Source: Tenacibaculum sp. Bg11-29 (GTDB taxonomy: Bacteria > Bacteroidota > Bacteroidia > Flavobacteriales > Flavobacteriaceae). From it: 64,000 nucleotides of DNA. Where the stretch lies: the NCBI RefSeq assembly GCF_002836595.1, contig NZ_PJBB01000003.1:4376501-4440500 (forward strand). The letters are read 5' to 3'. Of the stretch, positions 53,866-63,156 are shown piece after piece. How positions within the stretch are numbered: the first letter of the stretch is position 1; every line of letters starts with the position of its first letter. Position numbers and translations under genes: made by a program. The notes under the pieces were generated by a model that saw nothing but the letters and a program-made list of their open reading frames with translations, was not told where the DNA came from and did not search any database.

Positions 53866-55677
53866 TTAAAATAGGTTAGATTTTTCTTTAGCATTAATAT
53901 TTACCTTTTTAGCACTAAGCATATTTATTTCTTCTTTTAAACTTTGTACATTTATTTTTTCTGCATATTCTGTAGATTCTTTTGATACGATATCAAAAGT
54001 ATTATCTGCAATTTGTTTAATATTATTAGCTTTTTCTTTAATATCTTTAGATGCTGTTTGTAAAATATCGTTCCCCGCATTTGAGGTTATATTACGGCCT
54101 GCTGTTTCTTCAATGCTTTGCCCTGCATTTACATTAATATTTTTACCAGCAGTAATATTTAAATTTTCTCCTGCATTAATATTAATATCTTTTAAAGCAT
54201 TAATGGTTATTGTTTCACCAGCAGTATCTATAAAAATCGAATTTCCTTTTTTATCAGTAATTTTTATACTTTCTGACTTATTCGTATCATTAAATTCTAA
54301 AATATGGCCGCTTTTAGTAATAATACTTTTATAATTATTATCTGTTTTACCACCAGCTCCGTTATTACCATGAAATAAACTTCCCATTACAAATGGTCGG
54401 TTAGGGTTGTTATAACGAAAACCAACCATTACTTGATCGCCTTTTTCTGGTATGAATACGTGTCCTCGATTTTCTGAATGATTATCACTACTCCCTGCAT
54501 CTGGCGTCATTACACGTATCCAACTTGTTTTTAGTTCGTGTTTTTGCCACTGGAATTGCACTTCTACTCGTCCTTTTTGACTCGGATCTTCATTTGAGAG
54601 TACGGTAGCTATTTGTGTAGCTGCTTCTGGAAGAGCAACTTCTGGCACTGGTAAAATCTCCGTACCTGATGATATTGCCTCAAATTCATTGCCATATTCG
54701 CTCGATCCTGTAGCGGTATGGGTAATTTTCGTGATAATATATTCACCATAATTTTTAACTTCAAAAGCATCAACTCCTCGTTGAGCTCCTGTTACTTTTA
54801 TAACAGTACCTACTGTAAGGCCTTGTTTGGTACTGGTAGCACTAAGTACATTTGCAGTTGCTATTTTGCTTCCTTGTTCGTTATGTACAAAAGTGTCTAT
54901 TTCGCTTTTATTTGCTGCTTTGGTTGCTAAGTATTCTTGTGTATTTATTGAAAATAGTTCTTTTGATACATCAAAGGCATAACTACCTAATTCATTTAAA
55001 CCATCTACTCTTCCTCTTGATTTTGATTCATCTCTAACATTATGTAATGCATTGTATGAAAAGTTAGAAGCAGTACTTGCTATGGCTTCTATGGCAATAT
55101 TAAGGGTATCCATATCAGCTCCATACTCTATTGTAACGGCTGAATCTAAAGATGGTTTTCCAAAAACCAATTGTACTCCATCATAATACAACCATTCGTT
55201 GTATTGTTTGGCTAAACGCTGTATAAACTGAAAGTGGTTTTCTTTATATTGTGCTTGGTAGGTTATTGGGGTTTTAAATACTGGTTTTATTTTAGCGGTT
55301 AAGCCTGCAGCTCTAACAGTATCGTTTACAATGGTATCTAAACTTTTATGCAACCAGGAATGCATATGCGGCCCATTTTCTAATAAAATAGTTTTAGAGT
55401 ATCCGCTAACAAGTAGTTTACCATCAAAACCATTGTTATGTTGTAGTTTTACATTGGTGATTACCCCTAAAAAATCGGTGTCGTTAAAGTTTATAACAAT
55501 CGATTTACCTAACCATTCTTTTGAGTCGTCTAGCGTGTAAGAACCTACGGCTTCTACACTATCATAATCAACGATTATAGAAAAGGTATGGTGGTTATTT
55601 ATTGTTTGATTAAGGGTTGCTTTTTCAAAGTTATATAGCGTTTCTCCGTCTATATTAATCGTTGTTATGGGTTTCAT
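53866..55677 (-). CDS. vgrG: T6SS spike protein VgrG (TssI)
   Basis: 603 aa. Gp27/gp5-like hub in the N-terminal 350 residues (for example NHFQFIQRLAKQYNEWLYYDG), OB-fold with RVEVQFQWQKHELKTSWIRVMTPDAGSSD and PEKGDQVMVGF, then a C-terminal repeat region of NI-INAG-type strands (NINAGENLNITAGKNINVNAG) that forms the triangular beta-helix needle. Length fits the Bacteroidota VgrG family. No extra effector domain is fused at the end. The PAAR-like DUF4280 protein downstream should cap it. Confidence 0.93.
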   Translation of the reverse strand: MKPITTINIDGETLYNFEKATLNQTINNHHTFSIIVDYDSVEAVGSYTLDDSKEWLGKSIVINFNDTDFLGVITNVKLQHNNGFDGKLLVSGYSKTILLENGPHMHSWLHKSLDTIVNDTVRAAGLTAKIKPVFKTPITYQAQYKENHFQFIQRLAKQYNEWLYYDGVQLVFGKPSLDSAVTIEYGADMDTLNIAIEAIASTASNFSYNALHNVRDESKSRGRVDGLNELGSYAFDVSKELFSINTQEYLATKAANKSEIDTFVHNEQGSKIATANVLSATSTKQGLTVGTVIKVTGAQRGVDAFEVKNYGEYIITKITHTATGSSEYGNEFEAISSGTEILPVPEVALPEAATQIATVLSNEDPSQKGRVEVQFQWQKHELKTSWIRVMTPDAGSSDNHSENRGHVFIPEKGDQVMVGFRYNNPNRPFVMGSLFHGNNGAGGKTDNNYKSIITKSGHILEFNDTNKSESIKITDKKGNSIFIDTAGETITINALKDININAGENLNITAGKNINVNAGQSIEETAGRNITSNAGNDILQTASKDIKEKANNIKQIADNTFDIVSKESTEYAEKINVQSLKEEINMLSAKKVNINAKEKSNLF

Positions 55678-56056
55678 ATACAGTATTTTTTTACGTATAG
55701 TAGCGTTAACTACAAATAGTATACTATTTACCTGTATTGATTTATATATTTTTAGTGTAAATTTTTAAAAGTAATTAATTACACTAAATTGTATCAAGAG
55801 CTCTTTTAATAGCGAAATTTATTGTTCTCTTATAAATTTTCACTCATTTCAATTATAAAAAGCACTCGAATTGACCAATCCATTTTAAACGCACAACAGG
55901 TTATTATATACTACTATGATATTCGTATAATCTTAATAAAATTTTCTTTTCTTTCTTTATAAATAGCTGCTTTTAGTGAAAGTGCTACTATAAATAACAA
56001 TATTTCATAAATAATAAAAGAGCAAACCCTTAAAGCTTGCTCTTTATAAATTGTAC
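55678..56056. other. 379-base gap between tssD and vgrG
   Basis: No gene-like frame. It contains the terminator of tssD at its right end and must hold the promoter of the vgrG-effector transcript, but no exact TAnnTTTG box is visible on the minus strand (only a nine-base near-match TACTATTTG at about 55712-55720). Confidence 0.5.
56017..56045 (-). terminator. Terminator of tssD
   Basis: AAAGAGCAA / TTGCTCTTT stem at 56017-56025 and 56037-56045, just past the tssD stop (minus direction), separating it from vgrG. Confidence 0.75.
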
Positions 56057-56455
56057 TTATGCTACTGGCCAACGGTTATCGATAGATGCATTACCAATAC
56101 TCATTTCTTCTGCAGAAATAGTAAAGTTAATAGTCATTGGTACATCTCCGTTTACGTTTAAGTTTTCTTTGTAGTATACTATGTATGCGTTTTTAAACTC
56201 AACTTCTTTCATTTTTGAATCTTCTTCAGATTTCTTAAAAATGATTTTTCCTTCAATAGCTTTAAATTGGCTATTTAACATCGCTTCGATTACAGATGAA
56301 TCTGCTGTAGACTCTATTGTTACATTGATTCTTCCTCCGTAAACATTAGATGCAATTTTACCTTTCTTATCAGTATCTCTACTAAAAGCGTATTCTGTTG
56401 CTAATACGTCAAATTCTTTCCCTCCTAATTCTAGTGATGCTCTAAATGATCCCAT
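56057..56455 (-). CDS. tssD: T6SS tube protein TssD (Hcp)
   Basis: 132 aa. Start MGSFRASLELGGKEFDVLA, the central YGGRINVTIES, and the end MTINFTISAEEM all match the Bacteroidota TssD/Hcp family, forming the hexameric rings of the secreted tube. No signal peptide. It stands alone between a 306-base leader and a terminator, as expected for the most abundant T6SS part made from its own promoter. Confidence 0.93.
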   Translation of the reverse strand: MGSFRASLELGGKEFDVLATEYAFSRDTDKKGKIASNVYGGRINVTIESTADSSVIEAMLNSQFKAIEGKIIFKKSEEDSKMKEVEFKNAYIVYYKENLNVNGDVPMTINFTISAEEMSIGNASIDNRWPVA

Positions 56456-56761
56456 AATACTTGTTCTTTTTAATTATTAATTTTTAAAATTTTCTTTTGT
56501 TTTATGCATAGCTTAACTAGTATTATACAATACATAAAACTAACTTTCTATAACAATAGATAATTTTCTAAACTAAAAAAATAAACGTGTTTTCATCGGG
56601 AGAAATCCCATATAGATATACTTACAACACAGGCTAGATTCGCCTATATTATACAAGTATGACAGTTTATTTTACAAAGAAGAAGAAAATTCTAAATTGT
56701 CATTTGTTTGCATAAATATACGTTGTTTTTTTCTTTAAAAAAAACATATATTAATAAAAAA
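56456..56761. other. 306-base gap upstream of tssD
   Basis: AT-rich, no coding frame. Two short hairpins are visible: GGGA-GAAA-TCCC at about 56599-56610 and AGGC-TAGATTC-GCCT at about 56631-56645. They may be the end signal of the tss operon or structure in a tssD leader; there is no clear T-run. No exact TAnnTTTG box seen on the minus strand. Confidence 0.4.
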
Positions 56762-57541
56762 TTATATTTTCCCTTTAAAAAAGGTAAAAACAATTATTAC
56801 TAGAAATAATATATTACAGAGTATTATTTTCTTTAATATACCATTCGTGTAATTAATGCTTTTATTTAAATTTACATCTAATTTTTTCTGAATTATATTT
56901 ACTTTAGATTGCTGTTGCTTTTGTAAACTATCTGTTACTTTATATAATCGTGCTATTTCCTTTTTTATATTTTTATTATTCTTATTCTGTTTAGAAAACA
57001 AATATGCAATGTTTTCTATTTTTTTATTTACATTTTCATTTTCATCATCTTCATTTGAAAGATATAAATTTCTTATTGTAGTTTGCTTTTTTTCGATACT
57101 ACTAGCGGTTATTTCTTTTGTTGTAACTTCATAATCTCTGAGCATATTAACGTACAAATAAGTTACAAAACAAAGTACCAGTGTTCCTGTAAAAAAAAAT
57201 ATTTTACTTCTTATATTTTTTATCTTTTTTTTAGACGGCTTTATATAAAAAGTTTCTTTTTCTGCGGATAACACTTCCACCTCTTCTTCTTCTTCAACAT
57301 TTTTGGTTTTTTGGGTTAAAAACTCATGCCTATCTAAACTATATTTTTCTAAATATAATTTAACCTTTCGTTCTCTTACCAACCAACCTAATACTTCCCT
57401 TACATATCGTTCTGTAATTTCGGGGTTATCAATCTTCCATAAAATATCTGAACTAGTTAAGCCAATTGGTTTTTCTCTATCGGCGTTATACATTATTTTT
57501 AATATAACTTCGTGTATAGGTAAAACTGTAGGTGTACTCAT
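56762..57541 (-). CDS. Winged-helix, coiled-coil membrane protein of the T6SSiii locus
   Basis: 259 aa. Residues 5-75 look like a winged helix (LPIHEVILKIMYN, then ERYVREVLGWLVRERKV). An acidic linker, a membrane helix at about 110-130 (FFFTGTLVLCFVTYLYV), a long coiled coil and a second membrane helix at the C-terminus (LCNILFLVIIVFTFF) follow. It starts one base after the tssR stop. I recall similar proteins (DUF5457 type) in Bacteroides T6SS loci but am not sure. The odd mix of a DNA-binding-like head and two membrane helices suggests an adaptor in the inner membrane. Confidence 0.6.
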   Translation of the reverse strand: MSTPTVLPIHEVILKIMYNADREKPIGLTSSDILWKIDNPEITERYVREVLGWLVRERKVKLYLEKYSLDRHEFLTQKTKNVEEEEEVEVLSAEKETFYIKPSKKKIKNIRSKIFFFTGTLVLCFVTYLYVNMLRDYEVTTKEITASSIEKKQTTIRNLYLSNEDDENENVNKKIENIAYLFSKQNKNNKNIKKEIARLYKVTDSLQKQQQSKVNIIQKKLDVNLNKSINYTNGILKKIILCNILFLVIIVFTFFKGKI

Positions 57542-57542
57542 T

Positions 57543-59945
57543 TTAAAGAATTTGATTGTTTGAAATAAAATAATATTCTTTTTTACTACCGTCTTTATAC
57601 TTTTTCGTTTTCTTATTTGATAGTGTTTCTTCTAAAATCGTTATTTTTTTTCTTAGCTCTTTCATTATGCTAGCAAAATCAACATGTGAAGTTTTTCCTT
57701 TTCGTTTAATGTGTTTGATTTTAGTTTTTAATAAAAACGCACTATTTACAGGCATCCCTGTTTTTATATAAACTAAATCTGCCATGTAATTTCTTCTTCT
57801 TAAGATTTTTACAAACAGGTTTTTATTAATAAGTCTACTGTTTTTTCTATATATACGAAACAATCGTTTTCTATCTTTTCTTTTTACTTCTTTAGAATAC
57901 AGTGGTATTAACGATTTATATCCATCTATAACAAGTTCTAATTCTTCCTTGCTAAGTAAATACCCTAGCACAGCATTCGGATTGTCTTTTTGCGTATATT
58001 TTTTGTTCTTATAATATTTTTCAAACATATAATTTCTTGGCAACGTCCCTAAATTATTAGCATAGGTACTGTCGTTCAAAATCATTTCTTTTATTTTATT
58101 ACCAGATTTACTTCTAAGAAATCCTAATCTTTTAGCATGGTATTCTAAAGAACCGGTAAATACAGCATTAAAGTGTATTGTTTTGCTTAGTACTGAATCT
58201 AATGTTTTATCAAAAGATGTTGCCGATAATACTTTGTTTATTCGAGGAAACGTAATACCTCCTTGGTAAGTACTATTATCTGGCGCATCATATAAATAAA
58301 TGTTATCTACAGCTGGTATATTTGTAAATGTATTTTTATTTTTAATCAAATCATTTTCTACAATAAATGATCTTATAAAGCTAGCATGACTCGTACTTAC
58401 TTTACTTAAAATATCTTTGGATTGTAATATATAATCTTGATGTTGATCGTCAACTTTGCTCTCTAATTGATAAAAAATAATTCTAGATGATGTTTCACCT
58501 AATTTCTGGGTAATTTCTTTAATATTAGGTGGCGTAAAAAAACGTTTCTCACCAGAAACAATTATAATATTATTCATAAAACTTTGCGCAGGTATGTCTC
58601 TAATTGCATACTCAAAACATTGCGCTATTCCTCCCGTATTTACTTCGGAAACTACTTCATTATTTACATCTAAAAATATATTTTGAAGGTAATCAATCCA
58701 TAACGAAAAAGATTTTGTTTTTGGCAAGGCATAAAATTTACCACAGCCATATGAACTTGCGCTAAAGGTAAATTCGTATCCTTTATACTTTTCTTCTGAA
58801 GAAATTAATATCCATATTTTTTGCAACGAACTCATTAATAAGAGTTGTTTTTTCTTTAAATCTTTTCCGCAATCAAAAACATAATGAAAGTTAATTTTTT
58901 TATTATCTCTTTTTATATCTTTTAATTTTCTAATTAAAACATCTTCTCCATCTACATTTATAAGTTTATTATCTCTGTGATCCCAAACATTTAAAGGTAC
59001 TGCAGCCCATACAGAATCTGTTACTTGTTTCGACCTTTTATGATGTTTAGATACATCAAATATAAATGCATCTCCTACTTCACCTTTACTTATGTGTTCC
59101 TTATCTTTTTTTGTTTTCCCTAAAAAAGATAAAGAATCTAAATTATTTACAGCATATACTTGTTGTTGTCCTATTTTTTTTAATAAAAACTCAGGAATCC
59201 AACCCATTGTTCTAGCGGTAGAGTCTTTTAACTTAAGGTTTGCCAAATTAGAAACCAATGCTGCTTTTTTATCAACACTATATTTATACAAAAAAACAAA
59301 CTGATTTAGCATTAGTTTTTTAGCACTCTTCTCTTTAAATAAAGGGTCGTTAAATAGATGTACTGTATCTTTTTCAACAAATTTTGCACTATTATACAAC
59401 GTTTTAACATCATGTACCCCTATAACATAACGTAACGGTTTGTAATTACATCTACTTAGTTTTGAGTGTGCATAGTGTATTACATTGTTTTTATGAATCC
59501 AGCCTACATATTTTACGCTTTTACCCTCTTTAAAACTATAGTTATCGCCAAATATAAAAGAGAACATTCCTTTTGGCTTACCAAGTATTTCAGGGGCTGC
59601 TGTTGCTATTTTTAAATGATCATTTTTTTGACCTAAGACGTAATATGGGGTTAAAAAATCTTGATTTTCTCCTGATTTTTGCGAATATGGGTCTAAATAA
59701 ACAAGATTTTCTGCTCTATCTGAAAACACTTTATAAACACTTTCATCGATATTTTGTCTTCCTGGTTTATCTTTTGTTTTTTCAAAGTTAAAGCTATTTT
59801 TTATCCTTTTTTTAACAGTCGTGTAATTCTTAACCTGCCCAAAAGCAGGCGTTACAACACCTGATAAGAGGCTTAAAAACAGCCCTAAAAAACATATCGT
59901 AAAAGTGTTAAAACGCTTCTTTTTCTTATACATTAAATGCATCAT
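57543..59945 (-). CDS. tssR: T6SSiii protein TssR
   Basis: 800 aa, the size of TssR. A signal peptide (about residues 1-36, ending PAFGQ) puts it in the periplasm. Two similar stretches, VGWIHKNNVI and MGWIPEFLLKK, suggest SH3-like folds; the middle shows a possible vWA-like fold (NFHYVFDCGKDL, then LLLMSSL). TssR is one of the parts (TssN, O, P, Q, R) that replace TssJLM in Bacteroidota T6SS. Start ATG overlaps the upstream stop (ATGATG). Named from location and general look; family assignment is likely. Confidence 0.75.
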   Translation of the reverse strand: MMHLMYKKKKRFNTFTICFLGLFLSLLSGVVTPAFGQVKNYTTVKKRIKNSFNFEKTKDKPGRQNIDESVYKVFSDRAENLVYLDPYSQKSGENQDFLTPYYVLGQKNDHLKIATAAPEILGKPKGMFSFIFGDNYSFKEGKSVKYVGWIHKNNVIHYAHSKLSRCNYKPLRYVIGVHDVKTLYNSAKFVEKDTVHLFNDPLFKEKSAKKLMLNQFVFLYKYSVDKKAALVSNLANLKLKDSTARTMGWIPEFLLKKIGQQQVYAVNNLDSLSFLGKTKKDKEHISKGEVGDAFIFDVSKHHKRSKQVTDSVWAAVPLNVWDHRDNKLINVDGEDVLIRKLKDIKRDNKKINFHYVFDCGKDLKKKQLLLMSSLQKIWILISSEEKYKGYEFTFSASSYGCGKFYALPKTKSFSLWIDYLQNIFLDVNNEVVSEVNTGGIAQCFEYAIRDIPAQSFMNNIIIVSGEKRFFTPPNIKEITQKLGETSSRIIFYQLESKVDDQHQDYILQSKDILSKVSTSHASFIRSFIVENDLIKNKNTFTNIPAVDNIYLYDAPDNSTYQGGITFPRINKVLSATSFDKTLDSVLSKTIHFNAVFTGSLEYHAKRLGFLRSKSGNKIKEMILNDSTYANNLGTLPRNYMFEKYYKNKKYTQKDNPNAVLGYLLSKEELELVIDGYKSLIPLYSKEVKRKDRKRLFRIYRKNSRLINKNLFVKILRRRNYMADLVYIKTGMPVNSAFLLKTKIKHIKRKGKTSHVDFASIMKELRKKITILEETLSNKKTKKYKDGSKKEYYFISNNQIL

Positions 59946-60883
59946 TGATTAATTATGCTTTGTGTTACTTGTATTTTTTTTACGCAATTAAAAGTATCTA
60001 TTGCTACTTCATTAATAATTACGGTTTTTTTACCTTTACCTTCTAAATAATGTAATCCTTGACAATAACTATACAAATCATTATATCGAGCTCCGTTAAT
60101 CACTATAATTACCTCATCTCCTTGGTTACAAGTATATCTATTTTCTATATGTTTTAAACTTTTATAATAGTCTCGTTTATTATTTATAGAGGCATCTGCT
60201 ATCGTTTGCAATCTTCTTTTAATATCTTCTTGTGCCATTGATAAAGAATCTAAATGTTCCGATTCTTCAATTGCTTCAAATAATGGCAAAATTTGAATTA
60301 AATGGCTAACAGGGTATTTTGTAGTGTTTGTTTTTAGCTTCACATTATATATCCCTGGCTTTTTATAAACATAAATCACCTGACCTTTATAAGCATCTAC
60401 TGTACCTGTTTCTCCAAATTCCCAATACCAAGATTTTACACCTGGACTATACGATGAAAATACAAGTTCTTCTCCTACATATCCAACATCTACACCATGA
60501 ATTACAGGAAGAGAATCTATTGCTTTTTCCTTTTTTAATGATATTACTTCTATAAACTTAGACATTTTAAATTTAGAGTCTACCTCTAGCGTTACACGGT
60601 ACTTTCCTTTTTTATTGTAGATATAATTAACATCATGTGATCGCATTATTGTATCACCGTTACCCATATGCCATACCATATCTCTATTTTTAAAATCTAA
60701 ACTATCATTTACTGAAAAGTTTAATTTTTCTTTTACCTCGTAGTGATAATTTCCATTAGAGTCATATATCGAAAAATCTATTGTATCAATGGCTGATTTA
60801 TTTGGTAACAATACCGCTATAATTAATGTTATGATTACAGCAAGTGCGAGTATTATTAATATGATTTTTTTATTAAACCTCAT
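59942..60883 (-). CDS. PKD-like membrane protein, probable TssP
   Basis: 313 aa. One N-terminal membrane helix (KIILIILALAVIITLIIAVLL), then two PKD-like beta domains: DMVWHMGNGDTIMRSHDVNYIY and SWYWEFGETGTVDAYKGQVIYVY, each with the WxxGDG-type turn and a following strand. The C-terminal quarter is helical with a Cys pair. Position between the two small membrane genes and tssR fits TssP in the order N, Q/O, P, R. Overlaps tssR by four bases. Confidence 0.6.
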   Translation of the reverse strand: MRFNKKIILIILALAVIITLIIAVLLPNKSAIDTIDFSIYDSNGNYHYEVKEKLNFSVNDSLDFKNRDMVWHMGNGDTIMRSHDVNYIYNKKGKYRVTLEVDSKFKMSKFIEVISLKKEKAIDSLPVIHGVDVGYVGEELVFSSYSPGVKSWYWEFGETGTVDAYKGQVIYVYKKPGIYNVKLKTNTTKYPVSHLIQILPLFEAIEESEHLDSLSMAQEDIKRRLQTIADASINNKRDYYKSLKHIENRYTCNQGDEVIIVINGARYNDLYSYCQGLHYLEGKGKKTVIINEVAIDTFNCVKKIQVTQSIINQ

Positions 60884-60889
60884 TTTATT

Positions 60890-61345
60890 TTAAATATTAG
60901 CCTTACATTCATTAAGGTTATCCATTATAATTTTTTTGTTCTTTTTCATAGAGCTATACTCTTCTCGTGTATCAAAATATATTTGCAAAATATTAGCAGA
61001 CTGAATTCCAAAAAAGTATTTCGAATTCATTTTATTTTCTTTATACACAGATCTAACTTCAAATATTTTTTTATTTATTTCATCTTTTTTTTGCACCTGA
61101 TGTATATCAAACTTCATTACTTTTAATTCTTCATTAATCTTTTTTACTTTTTCGGTATATTCATTTTGCTTTTGTATAATTTTTTCATAATTACCTATTG
61201 TTTTTAATAACTCACCATTATTAACCGCAGGTATTTTCATTACAAATTTTGTTTGCAAAATATATAATAGAATAATTGACAAAGTAAATAGTAATATAAA
61301 TTTTATCCTTCTCCAAAAAGATTCATCTAATGCATCTGTTTTCAT
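60890..61345 (-). CDS. Small T6SSiii membrane protein (TssO/TssQ type), second
   Basis: 151 aa with one membrane helix (residues 16-34, LLFTLSIILLYILQ) and a long periplasmic coiled coil. Same layout as the gene upstream (61397-61894). In Bacteroidota T6SS such short coiled-coil proteins are TssO and TssQ; which one this is cannot be decided without profile searches. Confidence 0.55.
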   Translation of the reverse strand: MKTDALDESFWRRIKFILLFTLSIILLYILQTKFVMKIPAVNNGELLKTIGNYEKIIQKQNEYTEKVKKINEELKVMKFDIHQVQKKDEINKKIFEVRSVYKENKMNSKYFFGIQSANILQIYFDTREEYSSMKKNKKIIMDNLNECKANI

Positions 61346-61396
61346 ATTTCTTATGTAATTTTCTCACACTAAAACTAGTACGTAATTCGTTTGTTT

Positions 61397-61894
61397 TTAT
61401 TTTTTTGACTTACCTCCTTCTGACCTATACTTCTCTCTACATTTTTCTAACAGCTCTTTGTTATATAGATATTCTTCAGATTCGTTTTCATAATCATCTA
61501 CCACTTCCTGAATCTCTTTTATTTGCCTTAGCAATTCTATATATAATTGGAACTGATATTCTACATCTGATGTTGTATTTTTAATTTCATTTTCAACATC
61601 AGTTCTCATATTAGATATTAACCCCTGAAATTGTTTATGTTCCCCCAGTGTTCTTTTTTTATTTTTCAATCGATACAAATACTTCGTCATTTCATCTATT
61701 TTAAAAGATATAAATGCTTGTTTTTCGAAAATATCATTATACTCTGAATGTTTTTTTTCTAAAACATTTATTCCTTTTTCCCCTGTATAGATTGCAAATA
61801 AACTACTACAAAAAAGTAGTGTAAGTGTTATTGAAAAAACCAGCAAAAATCGCAATTGAGAAGCTCTTCTTTTTTTATAATTTAAAGGTTTCAC
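61397..61894 (-). CDS. Small T6SSiii membrane protein (TssO-like), first
   Basis: 165 aa. The start MKPLNYKKRRASQLRFLLVF resembles TssO family members, followed by a membrane helix and a periplasmic coiled-coil region with acidic end EEYLYNKELLEKCREKY. Part of the trans-envelope complex of T6SSiii. Fifty-eight bases after tssK. Confidence 0.6.
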   Translation of the reverse strand: MKPLNYKKRRASQLRFLLVFSITLTLLFCSSLFAIYTGEKGINVLEKKHSEYNDIFEKQAFISFKIDEMTKYLYRLKNKKRTLGEHKQFQGLISNMRTDVENEIKNTTSDVEYQFQLYIELLRQIKEIQEVVDDYENESEEYLYNKELLEKCREKYRSEGGKSKK

Positions 61895-61952
61895 GCGTTT
61901 ATAATTTTTAAAATATTAGTAGATATATAGTCTTTTTTTAGATACATTAAAA

Positions 61953-63104
61953 CTAATCTATTATAGACCAAGATTTATTTTGAGGTTTTGACTTAATACT
62001 CATACTTTCTTCACTAATTACAATATTATCTTTTCGTTGTCCTATATATTCTAAATCACTTAATCTTTTCCATAATCGATCCATAATAGCCATAAAATAA
62101 TCTACTTTATCTAACGTATCGTTTATTTCTTGATGATTATAATTCATGTCTATTACATTTCCTAATGTGGTTTCAAAAACAGAAGGTTTTATATCAATCC
62201 ATTCATAGTAGTATTGCAGTAATTTTTCTTTTTCAGTTTCTTCCATAATGGTTAGCTCATTTGACAAGTAGTTCGCCAAAATAGATATTTTCTGTGCAAT
62301 GTATACTGGTGGTTGTTCTTCTCCTATTTGATTAAATTCAAAAGTGTGTTGCCCTACAAAATCCATTACTTTATTCGTTAACAAAAATGTATTTCGTACT
62401 AATGTATTACTCTGTTGCTTGTCTCTATTCTTTTTGTTAATAATTACAGAGTAATTACGTAGTCTTACTAAAACTTGTCCTATGTTTTTATAAAACTCAT
62501 GTAACGGCTTATAATATGCTATTCGAGATACAGCAGGTGTGTAATCTTTATCTACAACAAAATTTCCGTTTCGCCAATACACTTTATTTGCTAGAAAGAA
62601 ACTTGCATCCATAAAACCATTATTAAACTGGTTTTTAGGAATTATTTTAAGCCCTACTTTTGGTAATACATATGGGTGATGTAATGGAATTACTTCTGGG
62701 TCAGGCTCTCCTACCGGTAAAAGTTCAAAAGGGTTTATTGTTACCATAACATAAAACTCTAAATTACTATTAGTGTCTATATCTTTAGATTCTATTTTTG
62801 CAGTAGGTACATCACCTCCATACATTTCTTTAGAAAAAGCTATTTTATATCCTGCTTTTGTAATAGCATTACAGCCATTTAAAGACAAAACTAATCGTTC
62901 TTCTGTAAGTGTATTAATTTCTATATCAAGCGCAGGAATATTTTCTTTTTCTGTTTCTAACAAACCATAATCATAGCTGTGCATTCTAGTTTTTACACTA
63001 TCATTAATGGTGTTTATTGTATTAAAATAATTTTCAATAAAATGATCTTTGGTTAGCTTTACACCGTCTGTCCAATTGACAGGGAAATATTCTTTATTTT
63101 TCAT
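61953..63104 (-). CDS. tssK: T6SS baseplate protein TssK
   Basis: 383 aa. The TssK start is seen: VNWTDGVKLTKDHFIENYFN, matching the W-x-G-x-x-L-x-x-x-H-F shape of TssK proteins, and DYGLLETEKENIPALDIEIN. The middle has PLHHPYVLPKVGLKIIP and the end a helical bundle (MDRLWKRLSDLEY). TssK links the baseplate to the membrane complex. Shorter than proteobacterial TssK, as usual for Bacteroidota. Confidence 0.85.
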   Translation of the reverse strand: MKNKEYFPVNWTDGVKLTKDHFIENYFNTINTINDSVKTRMHSYDYGLLETEKENIPALDIEINTLTEERLVLSLNGCNAITKAGYKIAFSKEMYGGDVPTAKIESKDIDTNSNLEFYVMVTINPFELLPVGEPDPEVIPLHHPYVLPKVGLKIIPKNQFNNGFMDASFFLANKVYWRNGNFVVDKDYTPAVSRIAYYKPLHEFYKNIGQVLVRLRNYSVIINKKNRDKQQSNTLVRNTFLLTNKVMDFVGQHTFEFNQIGEEQPPVYIAQKISILANYLSNELTIMEETEKEKLLQYYYEWIDIKPSVFETTLGNVIDMNYNHQEINDTLDKVDYFMAIMDRLWKRLSDLEYIGQRKDNIVISEESMSIKSKPQNKSWSIID

Positions 63105-63156
63105 CTGCTTATTTTTTTAAACTCTGATATATATTTATATTGTTATATATCTCGTA

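Noticed and set aside
55678..56056. Hidden small gene between tssD and vgrG
   Set aside because: All short frames here are AT-rich, lack plausible starts and show no protein-like pattern.
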